Below are positions 1-8,909 of a DNA stretch of 64,000 nt, piece by piece (position 1 is the first letter of the stretch; the number at the start of each line of letters is the position of its first letter). Location: NCBI RefSeq assembly GCF_024055605.1, contig NZ_JAMXLX010000005.1, forward strand, positions 62,001 through 126,000. Direction: 5' to 3'. The stretch is from Ciceribacter sichuanensis. GTDB lineage: Bacteria; Pseudomonadota; Alphaproteobacteria; Rhizobiales; Rhizobiaceae. The notes under the pieces were generated by a model. That model saw only the letters and a program-made list of their open reading frames with translations, was not told the origin of the DNA and made no database searches. The position numbers and the translations under genes were made by a program.

Positions 1-806
1 ACCGCAAGGCCGCAGCCGGCGTCCAGCATGACGCCGATCTTCATGCCGCGCACATCGATGTCGTGGTCCATCCAGTCGAAATCATTGGGCGGCAGGCTGG
101 TGCCGTCGCGCCAGTCGGGGCGCGAAAGCGTCGCCATCGAGAAGGCTGCATCATCGACGCATCGTGTCATCGGGCCGGCGCAGCGGCCGACATAATAGGG
201 ATCGACCGGAATGCGCCCGTGGCTGGGCTTGAAGCCGAAGAGGCCGGTCCAGCCGGCGGGCAGCCGCACCGATCCGCCGATATCCGTGCCGATATGCAAG
301 GGGCCGTAACCCGCAGCACCGGCAGAAGCCGCGCCCGCGCTCGATCCGCCGGGGTTCTGCGTCAGGTCCCAGGGGTTGCGCGAGAGCGGGTGAAAGCTCG
401 ACAGGCCGGAGGAGAGCATGCCGTAGTCGGGGCAGGTGGTCTTGGCGAAGATCACCGCGCCGTCTTCCTTCATGCGCGCGGCAATCGGCGCGTCTTCCTC
501 GGCGGGGAGAAGCTCGACCGCGGCGGTGCCGAGCGGAACGGGCTGCCCCTTGGTGGCGATCAGTTCCTTCAGCGAGACCGGGATGCCGTCGAGGGGGCCG
601 AGTGGCTCATCCCGCAGCCAGCGTTCGGTGGAGGCCTTGGCCTGTTCGCGCGCGCCCTGCGGGTCATAGGCGTAAAGCGCCGCCACATGCGGTTCGAAGG
701 CCTCGATGCGGGCTTCGACCGCCAGCCAGTATTCATAGGGCGAAAGGGTTTTCGCGCGGTATCCGGCGACAAGGTCCTTGATGGTGAAATCGAGTAAGTC
801 AGTCAT
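1..806 (-). CDS. Amidase-signature family amidase (3' end beyond window)
   Basis: Hydrolyses an amide bond. The first 268 codons are visible, starting from ATG at 806; the C-terminus lies left of the window. The amidase-signature Ser-cisSer-Lys triad can be read: Lys in GIPVSLKE (about residue 80), the Gly-Gly-Ser-Ser loop (about 153-156), and the nucleophile Ser in TDIGGSVR (about 179). No signal peptide, so cytoplasmic. It lies 41 bp downstream of a five-gene peptide-type ABC operon on the same strand, so the transporter probably imports the amide or peptide-like compound that this enzyme cleaves. Family members range from amidases to Glu-tRNA amidotransferase subunit A; the isolated context argues against GatA. 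The substrate cannot be read from sequence. Confidence 0.9.
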   Translation of the reverse strand, partial: MTDLLDFTIKDLVAGYRAKTLSPYEYWLAVEARIEAFEPHVAALYAYDPQGAREQAKASTERWLRDEPLGPLDGIPVSLKELIATKGQPVPLGTAAVELLPAEEDAPIAARMKEDGAVIFAKTTCPDYGMLSSGLSSFHPLSRNPWDLTQNPGGSSAGAASAGAAGYGPLHIGTDIGGSVRLPAGWTGLFGFKPSHGRIPVDPYYVGRCAGPMTRCVDDAAFSMATLSRPDWRDGTSLPPNDFDWMDHDIDVRGMKIGVMLDAGCGLA

Positions 807-847
807 TGCGGCTTATGCCTTCTGCTTCAAAAATTCGTTTTGTGGCG

Positions 848-1849
848 TCAGTTTCCGTTTCCGGCCATATCTTCCGCGCCCATGTCTTCCGCACGATGAC
901 AGGCGGCTTGCCGTCCCGGCGCGATCATGCGCAGTTCCGGCCGCTCTGCGGCGCATCGGGCTATGGCCAGCGGACAGCGGTTGCGAAAGGCGCAGCCGCC
1001 GGCATCGGCAGAAGAGGGCGGCGGGGGCGAACGCTCGGAGGCTGCCGGCCGGCCGAAACGCTCGATGCTCGGCTCGGCCTCGGCCAGGACCCTCGTATAG
1101 GGATGAAATGGCCGTTCGAAGACATGATGCGCCGGCCCTGTCTCCACCAGCCGGCCGCGATACATGACGCCGACCCGGTCGGCGATGCAGTCGACCACGG
1201 CGAGGTTGTGGGTGATGAACAGGAAGCTCACGCCGCGCTTCTCGCGCAGGTCCATCAGCAGGTTGAGCACCTGCGCCTGCACCGAGAGGTCGAGTGCCGA
1301 GACCGCCTCGTCGGCGATAACCAGCTTCGGCTCGGTGATAAGGGCACGGGCAATCGCGATGCGCTGGCGCTGGCCGCCGGAGAATTCGTGCGGATAACGC
1401 CCGGCATGGGCCGCCTGCAGCCCCACGCTTTCCAGCATGTCGGCGACCTTCTCGCGGATTTCCGCGCGGCTGGGCCGTCTCGCCAGGACATGCAGCGGTT
1501 CGGCGACGATGCGCTCGACCTTCTGGCGCGGATCGAGCGAGCCGAACGGGTCCTGAAACACCATCTGGAAATTCTCGCGCTTGCGCATGAGATCTTTCGG
1601 GCGAAGCGAGAACAGGTCGTCGCCATCGAAGAGCACATGGCCCGATGTCGGCCTGTCGAGCGCCGCCACCAGCCGGGCAAGCGTCGATTTCCCGCAACCG
1701 CTCTCGCCGACAATGCCGACGATCTCGCCGCCATCGACGGTGAGAGACACCTCGTCCAGCGCCCGTGTGCTGTGCGACGCGCCGACCAGCGAATGGCTGA
1801 CATAGTCGCGGGAGAGAACGCGGATATCGAGGAGGGGAGACTTGCTCAT
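848..1849 (-). CDS. Dipeptide/oligopeptide-type ABC transporter ATP-binding protein (DppF-like)
   Basis: Second ATPase of a Dpp/Opp-type importer, 333 aa. Walker A GESGCGKST lies at about residues 48-56, followed by the FSGGQRQR signature and Walker B ending VIADE. The C-terminus has the oligopeptide-transporter cysteine motif (CAFRNRCPLAIARC), followed by a short repetitive acidic tail. The start ATG overlaps the stop of the upstream ATPase gene by 4 bp, so the two are probably translationally coupled. Last transporter gene before the amidase. Confidence 0.93.
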   Translation of the reverse strand: MSKSPLLDIRVLSRDYVSHSLVGASHSTRALDEVSLTVDGGEIVGIVGESGCGKSTLARLVAALDRPTSGHVLFDGDDLFSLRPKDLMRKRENFQMVFQDPFGSLDPRQKVERIVAEPLHVLARRPSRAEIREKVADMLESVGLQAAHAGRYPHEFSGGQRQRIAIARALITEPKLVIADEAVSALDLSVQAQVLNLLMDLREKRGVSFLFITHNLAVVDCIADRVGVMYRGRLVETGPAHHVFERPFHPYTRVLAEAEPSIERFGRPAASERSPPPPSSADAGGCAFRNRCPLAIARCAAERPELRMIAPGRQAACHRAEDMGAEDMAGNGN

Positions 1850-2829
1850 CGGTTTCCTTCCTCCATCGCCCGGATGCAGCGGACGCCGCGGTTGTTATCG
1901 AAGTGGGTCCAGCCCGGTTCGGCAGTATGACAGGCGTCGATGCGCTCGGGACAGCGGTCGGAGAAGACGCAGCCGGCGGGCAGTCTGTTGAATCCGGGCA
2001 CTGTGCCGCGAATGGTCTGGAGGCGACCGCCATCGGCCACTCTTTTCGGAATGGCCCGGATCAGTCCGCGGGTATAGGGATTGCGCGGCTCGGTCAGCAC
2101 CTCGCGGGTGCCGCCTTCCTCCATCCGGCGGCCGGCATACATGACGATGGTGCGCCGGCACATGCGGGCGATGACGCCGAGGTCGTGGCTGACGAGGATC
2201 AGCGCCATGCCGTGTTCACGGGCGAGATCGTCGAGAATGTCGAGCACTTCCGCCTGCACGGTGACATCGAGAGCCGTGGTGGGTTCGTCGGCGATCATCA
2301 GCGCGGGTTTGAGCGCAAGCGCGATGGCGATGCCGACCCTCTGGCGCTGTCCGCCGGACATCTCGTGCGGATAGGTCTTTGCCCGCCGCGCCGCATCGGG
2401 TATGCGCACCTGGTCGAGCAGGTCGACGGCCTGTCTGCGGGCATCGCGCCACGACATGCCCCGGTGCCAGACAAGGCCCTCGGCGATCTGGTCGCCGATG
2501 GTCATGGCCGGGTTGAGCGCGGTCATCGGCTCCTGAAAGATCATGCCGATCCGGTTGCCCCTGATGTGGCAGAGGCGGTCTTCCGATGCCGTCAGCAGGT
2601 TTTCGCCCTCGAAGGCGATGGTCCCGGTCGCTTCCGCAACACCCGGCAGAAGGCCCATGATGGCGAGCGACAGGAGCGACTTGCCCGAGCCGCTTTCGCC
2701 GACCACGCCAAGGCTTTCGCCGGCCTCAAGGTCGAAGGCGATATCCGTCACGATGGGGGTCAGGCTGCCATCGGTCATGCGGATGGAAATGGCGAGATCC
2801 CGGACGGAAAGCAGTGGAGCCGTTGTCAT
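1846..2829 (-). CDS. Dipeptide/oligopeptide-type ABC transporter ATP-binding protein (DppD-like)
   Basis: First ATPase of the importer, 327 aa from ATG at 2829. The reading frame stays open far upstream, but this start gives the normal family N-terminus and overlaps the permease stop by 4 bp. Walker A GESGSGKS is near residue 45-52, with signature MSGGQRQRV, Walker B LMIADEPTTALD and the C-terminal CVFSDRCPERIDAC motif. It works with the adjacent DppF-like ATPase as a heterodimer. Confidence 0.93.
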   Translation of the reverse strand: MTTAPLLSVRDLAISIRMTDGSLTPIVTDIAFDLEAGESLGVVGESGSGKSLLSLAIMGLLPGVAEATGTIAFEGENLLTASEDRLCHIRGNRIGMIFQEPMTALNPAMTIGDQIAEGLVWHRGMSWRDARRQAVDLLDQVRIPDAARRAKTYPHEMSGGQRQRVGIAIALALKPALMIADEPTTALDVTVQAEVLDILDDLAREHGMALILVSHDLGVIARMCRRTIVMYAGRRMEEGGTREVLTEPRNPYTRGLIRAIPKRVADGGRLQTIRGTVPGFNRLPAGCVFSDRCPERIDACHTAEPGWTHFDNNRGVRCIRAMEEGNR

Positions 2830-3686
2830 GAACGCCCCTTTTCGCGAGGGTCGAGAAGATCCCGCAATCCGTCGCCCAGCATGTTGAAGCCGAAGACGGA
2901 GAGCGCGATCGCCAGGCCCGGCATGATGGCAAGCCAGGGAGCGGTGGCGAGATAGGTCTGGGCGTCCGCCAGCATGCGGCCCCAGGTCGGGGCCGGCGGC
3001 GGCATGCCGAGGCCGAGGAAGCTCAGGCCCGCTTCGGTCAGGATCGCAAGGCCGAGCTGGATCGTCACCTGCACGATGATCTGGTTGGCGATGTTGGGCA
3101 GAACATGCTCCACGGTGATGAGAAAGCCGCCCTTGCCGGCCCCGCGGGCGGCGAGCACATAGTCGCGCGACCAGATCTGCAGGGCGGCACCCGCGGTCAC
3201 GCGGGCGAAGACCGGAACCATGAAGACGGCAATCGCGATGATGGCGGTAAACCGCCCGGTGCCGATCAGCGCGCCGAGCATCATGGCGGAGAGTATCGGC
3301 GGCACGGCGAAGATGACGTCGCTGACGCGCATCACGAAGGCTTCCGTCAAACCGCGCCGGGCGGCGGCGAAAACGCCGAGGAGGGTGCCGAACGAAGCGC
3401 CGATGGCGACGGCCGCGGCCGAGGTCGACAGAGAGTTCCACGCGCCGACCATCAGCATCGAGGCGATGTCGCGGCCGAACTGGTCGGTGCCGAGGAGGCC
3501 GTGAACGAGCGGGGCTTTCAGCTTGTGGACGATCTGCATCTTCGCCGGCGGCAGGGGCGTCCAGACCAGCGAGACGAGGGCGATGGCCACGAGAGACAAG
3601 ATGATCGCGGCCCCGATCGCAAGGTTCGGGCGGCGAAAGGCGAGCCAGGGGCGGGTACGCCCGGTTGCAGGCGTGGCGGCGTTCAT
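2826..3686 (-). CDS. Dipeptide/oligopeptide-type ABC transporter permease (DppC-like)
   Basis: Inner-membrane permease, 286 aa, with an N-terminal membrane segment (IGAAIILSLVAIALVSLVW) and further hydrophobic segments. The binding-protein-dependent transport (EAA) loop reads as AARGAGKGGFLITVEHVLPN, followed by SFLGLG, typical of DppC/OppC. It overlaps the DppB-like gene upstream and the DppD-like gene downstream by 4 bp each. No unusual features. Confidence 0.93.
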   Translation of the reverse strand: MNAATPATGRTRPWLAFRRPNLAIGAAIILSLVAIALVSLVWTPLPPAKMQIVHKLKAPLVHGLLGTDQFGRDIASMLMVGAWNSLSTSAAAVAIGASFGTLLGVFAAARRGLTEAFVMRVSDVIFAVPPILSAMMLGALIGTGRFTAIIAIAVFMVPVFARVTAGAALQIWSRDYVLAARGAGKGGFLITVEHVLPNIANQIIVQVTIQLGLAILTEAGLSFLGLGMPPPAPTWGRMLADAQTYLATAPWLAIMPGLAIALSVFGFNMLGDGLRDLLDPREKGRS

Positions 3687-4633
3687 CGGCTGCGCCCCCT
3701 CAGTCTAGGGTCGAGCAGCAGGTAGGAAAGATCGACCAGGAAATTCATTGTGATGACCAGTGCCGCGAAGAACAGGACCACATCCTGCAACACGATGATG
3801 TCCTGCTGGGAGAGCGCCTGAAGCGCCAGCCGTCCGAGCCCCGGCAGGTTGAAGACATTCTCTATCAGCACGGCGCCGGCGATCAGGAAGGTGAATTGCA
3901 GGCCGAGAATGGTGGCGACCGGCACCAGCGCGTTGCGCACGGCATGGCGCCAGAGTGCGGCGCGGCGGGAGAGGCCCTTGGCGCGCGCCGTGCGGACGAA
4001 ATCCTCGTTCAGCACTTCCAGCACCGAGGAGCGGGTGACGCGGGTCAGCACGCCCGCCTGTTGCAGCGCCAGCGCCACGGCCGGCAGGAGAAGCGCTTCG
4101 AGAGCGGCAATGATGCCCGCCTGCCAGCCGGGAAAACCGCCGGCCGGGAGCCAGCCGAGGCTCATCGAGAAGGCGAGGATTAGCAGCAGCGCCACCCAGA
4201 AACCCGGAACGGCGATGAAAAGCTGGGAAACGAAGCCGCCGGCGTAATCGACCGCGGAATTGCGCCGGCTGGCGGAAACCACGCCGAGCGGAATGGCGAT
4301 CGCCATCGAAATCAGGATCGCCATCAGCGCTAGCGGCAGCGTCACGGCGAGCCTTTCCCCGATCAGGTCGGCGACAGGAACGCCATAGGTGTAGGATTTT
4401 CCCAGATCGCCTGTCGCCACGCCGGCCAGCCATTGCAGGTAGCGGATGACGAGCGGCTGGTCGAGGCCGAGTTCATGGCGCAGCGCTGCCAATGTGTCGG
4501 GACTTGCCGACATGCCCAGCATGATCGAGGCGGGATCTCCGGGCAGGATATCCATGACGACAAAGATCAGGGCCGAAACGGCAAGCAGCGTCAGGGCGAG
4601 ACCGGCGATGCGTCGGGCGAGAAGTGTCAGCAT
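3683..4633 (-). CDS. Dipeptide/oligopeptide-type ABC transporter permease (DppB-like)
   Basis: Inner-membrane permease, 316 aa, beginning with the DppB-type N-terminal helix (LLARRIAGLALTLLAVSALIF). It has the conserved GDLGKSY motif near residue 95 and the EAA-like loop TARAKGLSRRAALWRHAVRNAL. It partners the DppC-like permease. The 223 bp gap between it and the upstream solute-binding-protein gene holds a palindromic repeat, which may set different mRNA levels for the binding protein and the membrane parts. Confidence 0.93.
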   Translation of the reverse strand: MLTLLARRIAGLALTLLAVSALIFVVMDILPGDPASIMLGMSASPDTLAALRHELGLDQPLVIRYLQWLAGVATGDLGKSYTYGVPVADLIGERLAVTLPLALMAILISMAIAIPLGVVSASRRNSAVDYAGGFVSQLFIAVPGFWVALLLILAFSMSLGWLPAGGFPGWQAGIIAALEALLLPAVALALQQAGVLTRVTRSSVLEVLNEDFVRTARAKGLSRRAALWRHAVRNALVPVATILGLQFTFLIAGAVLIENVFNLPGLGRLALQALSQQDIIVLQDVVLFFAALVITMNFLVDLSYLLLDPRLRGRSR

Positions 4634-4749
4634 GGGAGAGTGCTCCCGTCATACTGTCTTCCAATTTTTACGTCCCGCCTGTCTGGCCAACGACATGGCG
4701 ACGCCGTCCGATCCGCCGCGGATCGATGTGCACGACGATCAACACGCGC

Positions 4750-4795
4750 GATCTCCCCCCTTGAGGGGGAGATGCCCGGCAGGGCAGAGGGGGGT
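4750..4795. repeat. Palindromic intergenic repeat, copy A
   Basis: C-rich/G-rich hairpin (TCTCCCCCCTTGAGGGGGAG core) followed by a GCCCGGCAGGGC inner palindrome and AGAGGGGGGT. It lies in the 223 bp between the binding-protein and permease genes of the Dpp-type operon. The same module recurs at 26575-26620 (inverted) and 26711-26756. Dispersed palindromes of this sort are typical of rhizobial intergenic regions. Nothing else recognisable was seen in this gap. Confidence 0.8.
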
Positions 4796-4856
4796 AGCAT
4801 ACTCATGGCCTGTCTCGTCATAAGCCCGAGGATTGGAGAACGGTGAGCTTCATTAC

Positions 4857-6392
4857 TCACTCTTCCCAATAAACCTCGGTCAGCACGTTGGACGGGATCG
4901 GTTCGTTTTCCCAGAGACCCTTCAGCTTCCTGTCCCATATGCCGAGCTTCGGCATGACGAAGAGGAAGAGCGCGGGAACATCGTCGGCAAGGATCTTCTG
5001 GGCTTCGCCGTAGAGCTTGTCCTGCTCGACGGTATCGGAGGTCGCCTCGACCTTCTTCAGGATGTCGTTGAAGGCCGGGTTCTTGTAGTTGAAGTAGTAC
5101 GGATCGCGAGCATAGATATCGATGTCCATCGGCTCGGCATGGGCGACGATGGTCATGTCATAGTCGCGACCCTTCAGCACGTCCTGCACCCATTTGGCCG
5201 GGAATTCGGTCGGCTCGATGTTCATCGTCACGCCGATCTCGGCGAACATGGCCTGCATCACCTGGGCGCTGCGCGGGGCATAAGCCATCTGCGGCGTCTT
5301 GATGGTGAAGCTGAAGCCGTTCGGATAGCCGGCCTCGGCCAGCAGCGCCTTGGCCTTTTCCGGATCGTAAGGGTAGGTGCCGGTGAGATCCACATAGCCG
5401 CGGTCGTTCGGCGTGTAGTGGCTGCCGATCGGCGTGCCGTAGCCGGACCAGGCGCCCTCGACGATGACGGAACGGTCGAGCGCCATCATCAGCGCCTGAC
5501 GCACGCGCTTGTCGTCGAACGGCTTGCGGGCGTTGTTCATGCCGGCCACGACCTTTAGTTCGGTGTTGCCGATCACGGTTGCAAGCTTTGCGTCGTCCTT
5601 GAAGGTCTCCACCAGTTCGGGGGCGCCGAATTCCGGGAAGGCATCGACATCGCCGGATTTCAGCGCGGCGGCCTGTGCCTGCGGATCGGAGATAAAGCGG
5701 AAGGTGACCTTGTCCAGCTTCACTGCGACGTCCTTGTTCCAGTAGTCCGGATTGGCCGCGAGTTCGACCTTGTCGCCCTTGGCCCAGTTGACGAACTTGA
5801 ACGGGCCGGTGCCGATGGGCGTGGTCTTGTCGTCGGCGGCGCTCTTGGTGCCGACGATGGAAGACGACGGCCAGCCGAGCCAGTAGAGCAGGCTTCCGGC
5901 CGGCTCCTTTAGCTTCAGGACAAGCGTTGCGGCATCGGGGGTCTCGATGGTGTCGATGGCAGCGAAGAAACGCTTCTGCGGATTGACGCTGTCGGCGCCG
6001 CGGGCGCGTTCCAGCGAAGCCTTGGCGACGGAGGAATCGAAAGCTTCGCCGTCGTGGAACTTCACGCCTTCGGCAAGGTGAAAGGTGTAGGTCAGTCCGT
6101 CGGCGGAAATGTCCCAGCTGGTGGCGAGCTGCGGCTGCACCTTGCCGTCGCGGTCGATGGTAACGAGACCCTCGAAAATGTTCTGCCATGTCACCTGGCC
6201 GATGGCGACGGGGGCTGCGATCGTCGGGTCGAGGCCGGTCGGCTCGATGGTCATGCCGAGCGTCAGGTCCTTCTGTGCCGCAAAGGCGGAGCCGGAAAAT
6301 ACGATGGCCGCCGTGGCGGCAAGGCCGAGGGCGAAGCTACGGAGGGTTTTCCGTTTGTTGTCGACCCTCACGGCAAGCAAGGCATTGGTCAT
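4857..6392 (-). CDS. Peptide-type ABC transporter substrate-binding protein (SBP_bac_5)
   Basis: Periplasmic binding protein of the Dpp/Opp-like importer, 511 aa from ATG at 6392, preceded by an AGGGGAA ribosome-binding site; the upstream open frame is not used. The N-terminus has basic residues, then a hydrophobic stretch ending in an AxA site (FSGSAFA), a signal peptide of about 40 residues. The family 5 signature is clear: WQNIFEGLV, a YTFHLAEGVKFHDG block, and a C-terminal domain with the NNARKPFDDKRVRQAL motif. First gene of the importer operon. The ligand could be a peptide, opine-like compound or amide; the downstream amidase favours an amide. Confidence 0.93.
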   Translation of the reverse strand: MTNALLAVRVDNKRKTLRSFALGLAATAAIVFSGSAFAAQKDLTLGMTIEPTGLDPTIAAPVAIGQVTWQNIFEGLVTIDRDGKVQPQLATSWDISADGLTYTFHLAEGVKFHDGEAFDSSVAKASLERARGADSVNPQKRFFAAIDTIETPDAATLVLKLKEPAGSLLYWLGWPSSSIVGTKSAADDKTTPIGTGPFKFVNWAKGDKVELAANPDYWNKDVAVKLDKVTFRFISDPQAQAAALKSGDVDAFPEFGAPELVETFKDDAKLATVIGNTELKVVAGMNNARKPFDDKRVRQALMMALDRSVIVEGAWSGYGTPIGSHYTPNDRGYVDLTGTYPYDPEKAKALLAEAGYPNGFSFTIKTPQMAYAPRSAQVMQAMFAEIGVTMNIEPTEFPAKWVQDVLKGRDYDMTIVAHAEPMDIDIYARDPYYFNYKNPAFNDILKKVEATSDTVEQDKLYGEAQKILADDVPALFLFVMPKLGIWDRKLKGLWENEPIPSNVLTEVYWEE

Positions 6393-6520
6393 GAAATTCC
6401 CCTGTTCCTGGCGCTCGTTTTGTTTCGGCAGCTCAGCCGATGGCGCGGTGCAAAAAATACTGGCATCTCGTTGGCGCGCACACAATGCGGTTTTTTGTGT
6501 TCTCCGTGTATCGAAAATCG

Positions 6521-7456
6521 CTACACTCCCTCTTGTTTCGTAGAGGCGCCCGCCGCACGGGGCATGACCTCGCGCATGAAGCGGTCTATGGCGTCGAGCA
6601 GCTTGGTCGCGGCAAAGGAAAGCTGACGATCCGAGGCGATGCAAAGCTCGATCGGCGTCCGAATGCCCCTGTTGCCGGCGATCGGGATCGCCACAAGCTG
6701 TCCGGCACGGCATTCGCGCAGCACGGTCAGTGCCGGCAACAGGGTGACGGCAGCACCCCGCAGCACCAGCTCCTTCTGCATTTCCAGCGAACTGGTGACG
6801 AAGACCGGGTCGAGCGTGACGCCGGCCGATTTGAACAGCGCGTCGAAGGCGAGCCGCGCGCCGAAGGAGCGGTCCGGCACCGCGAGCGGATAGGCGGCGA
6901 GTTGCGGAACCGTCAGCTCGGCATGGCCTGCCGCCGGATGACCGGCGGCGGCGATGACATCGTAGACGATCTCGGCGCGCAGGCGCACCTTCGTCCCGGG
7001 TTCGGGTTCGGAAAATAGCGTGACGGCGATGTCGGCCTCGGCATTGGCGACCGCTTCGATGGCCGCGCGCGCGGAAGCGATGGTCACGGAGAAGCGGATT
7101 TTCGGGAATTTCAGGCTGAAATCGGCGAGCGCCGGTGCGAGCAGGTTGGCGACGGTGGCGCCGCTTGCGAAGATGTTGACGTGGCCGCGCTTCAGCCCCT
7201 CCAGATCGTCGATCAGCTGGCGGACGTGATCCAGTTCCCTCAGCGTCTTGCCGGCGCGGGCGGCCAGCAGTTCGCCGGCGGATGTCAGGCGTACCCCCCG
7301 GCTCGATCGCTCGATGAGCGGTGTGCCGAAATAATGTTCGAGATGGTCGATCTGGCGGGCAAGCGCCGTGGGCTGGATGTTGAGCTTGTCGGCGGCGGCG
7401 CGGATCGAGCGGGCGCGCACCAGTTCATCGAAATAGATCAGAGCCCGGATCTGCAT
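6521..7456 (-). CDS. LysR-family transcriptional regulator
   Basis: 311 aa from ATG at 7456; a GTG 27 bp upstream is possible but lies inside a hairpin. The N-terminal winged helix-turn-helix spans about residues 3-60 (RSIRAAADKLNIQPTALARQIDHLE), followed by a periplasmic-binding-like effector domain. It is on the same strand as the importer and amidase operon, 128 bp upstream of the binding-protein gene, and is the natural candidate to control it. This is inferred from position only. Confidence 0.9.
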   Translation of the reverse strand: MQIRALIYFDELVRARSIRAAADKLNIQPTALARQIDHLEHYFGTPLIERSSRGVRLTSAGELLAARAGKTLRELDHVRQLIDDLEGLKRGHVNIFASGATVANLLAPALADFSLKFPKIRFSVTIASARAAIEAVANAEADIAVTLFSEPEPGTKVRLRAEIVYDVIAAAGHPAAGHAELTVPQLAAYPLAVPDRSFGARLAFDALFKSAGVTLDPVFVTSSLEMQKELVLRGAAVTLLPALTVLRECRAGQLVAIPIAGNRGIRTPIELCIASDRQLSFAATKLLDAIDRFMREVMPRAAGASTKQEGV

Positions 7457-7477
7457 GTCAGGATTTGTCGCCCTCGT

Positions 7478-7512
7478 TTCCACTGGCGGCTTGGTATTCG
7501 CCGCCAGTGGAA
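7478..7512 (-). terminator. Perfect 13-bp hairpin, possible terminator or attenuator
   Basis: TTCCACTGGCGGC, a 9-nt loop, then its exact complement GCCGCCAGTGGAA. It lies between the DUF982 gene and the LysR gene, both read on the minus strand. No T-run follows on either strand, so intrinsic termination is uncertain; it could act as an mRNA 3'-end stabiliser or an operator upstream of the LysR gene. Confidence 0.55.
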
Positions 7513-7574
7513 TTGGTAGGGGCTCGTTCGCGTGGAGACAAGTCCCGGTTCCGGTCCCGATTACGGGCCGGGCG

Positions 7575-7871
7575 TCAGGCGTGCGGCTTCATGGGGCGAT
7601 CGTTTCCGGTTTCCGGCAAGGCGCTTTCATCCAGCAGACCCGCCTTGCGGGCTGCTTCGATAAAGGTCTTGCGGGCAATGTCGGCCGCCTTGTCCGTTTC
7701 GAGCGCCATGCCGCACCAGCGTCTGGCGCGTTGATAGGCGGCTCCATGGCGGACAGGCCATTCCTCCTCCAGGAAATAGAGAGCGTCGCAGGCTTCCTTG
7801 AAGCTTCTCGTCAGGCCGCATTGCAGTTTCAGTTCGACGGGTTCGTTCCAGGTGGGCGTTGTGTAGGTCAT
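7575..7871 (-). CDS. DUF982 domain protein
   Basis: Small cytoplasmic protein of about 98 aa from ATG at 7871, chosen for the GGAG six bases upstream; alternative starts lie at 7883 and 7922. The DUF982 pattern can be read: W-x-x-PV near the start, a central FLEEEWPVRHGAAYQRARRWC block, then AL and ARKTFIEAARKAG. The family is small, largely restricted to rhizobia and often present in many copies per genome; its function is unknown. It is probably transcribed alone. Confidence 0.8.
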   Translation of the reverse strand: MTYTTPTWNEPVELKLQCGLTRSFKEACDALYFLEEEWPVRHGAAYQRARRWCGMALETDKAADIARKTFIEAARKAGLLDESALPETGNDRPMKPHA

Positions 7872-7952
7872 CGCATACTCCATTGCGAAAGCCCGAACAC
7901 CCGAGACCGGACAAGGTTCCATCGAAACGGAAAAATTTCTGAAGCCGTTTCC

Positions 7953-8810
7953 TCAGGGTGTGCTTTCGGTCTCGGCAGTCGCCACATCGCGGTTGCGCAG
8001 CCAGTCCGCGGTTCTTTCGCAGGCGGATGCGGCGGCATCGGTGATCGGCATGCCGTTCAGGAGTTCATGCAGGACCGCACCGCTGAAGCTGTCGCCCGCG
8101 CCGATGGTGTCGGCGGTCACGACTTTCTCATGCACGCCGATGCGGGTTTGGCTGCGACCGTCATAAACGCAGATTTCATTCGGGCCGTCGGTCAGCATCA
8201 GGTCTTTCAGCCGGCCGCCGGCGATTGCGCAGGCCTCCTGCCAGATGTCGGTAAGGCTTAGGCCCGGAAAATCGGCTCTGGAGCCGACCATGATATTGGC
8301 AGGCCGTGGCGTCGGGTTCCGCAGCGGAAATTGCGAAACGACCAGCGCTGCCTTGTCGAGCGAAGCGATGACGGTGTCCGCAAGCTGCATGCCGTTGACG
8401 TAGAAGGCTTTCGCCTGAAGCGGCCGGTCCAACGTGAAGTTGCGGGCGATGCGCTTGGTGCTGCCGAGGATAGTCCGCTCGCCGGCCGGATCGAGGAAGA
8501 TCTCCGCGAATTCCGTCTCACCGTCGCGCATCGTGATATGACCGGTGCTGAAGCCCGCTTTCTGAAGCTCTTCGAGCGCCTTTCGACCATGCTCGTCATC
8601 GACAAGGGAGGAGACAAGCTCGACGTTGCGGCCAAGCGCAAGCAGCATGCTGCCGGTGTAATAACCGCCTCCGCCGAGCCGCACATTGCGGTCGATCCAG
8701 GCGATGCGGCCGCCGGGGCGGAGCGGTTCCTTCAGGCGCCAGACGCGGTCATGGTTGATGTGACCGATGACGACGACCGCATCATGGCCGACTGGTGTTT
8801 CTGGCTGCAT
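7953..8810 (-). CDS. PfkB-family carbohydrate/nucleoside kinase
   Basis: Ribokinase-like kinase, 285 aa from ATG at 8810; an in-frame TTG at 8891 would add 27 unconserved residues. Family marks are the N-terminal GHINHD, the GGGGYYTGSMLLALG substrate lid region, and the C-terminal PfkB signature DTIGAGDSFSGA containing the catalytic Asp. It phosphorylates a sugar or nucleoside hydroxyl using ATP. No neighbouring pathway gene defines the substrate. A gap of about 100 bp separates it from the upstream flavoprotein gene. Confidence 0.88.
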   Translation of the reverse strand: MQPETPVGHDAVVVIGHINHDRVWRLKEPLRPGGRIAWIDRNVRLGGGGYYTGSMLLALGRNVELVSSLVDDEHGRKALEELQKAGFSTGHITMRDGETEFAEIFLDPAGERTILGSTKRIARNFTLDRPLQAKAFYVNGMQLADTVIASLDKAALVVSQFPLRNPTPRPANIMVGSRADFPGLSLTDIWQEACAIAGGRLKDLMLTDGPNEICVYDGRSQTRIGVHEKVVTADTIGAGDSFSGAVLHELLNGMPITDAAASACERTADWLRNRDVATAETESTP

Positions 8811-8909
8811 GGTGAACGTGTTTCCCTGCCCGTTTCTGTCTTGATGGCGGTTTTTGTCCGTCAAGATGGCGGGAAGCCACTGCCTCTTCAAGAGCGGCTT
8901 TTGCGGAGA

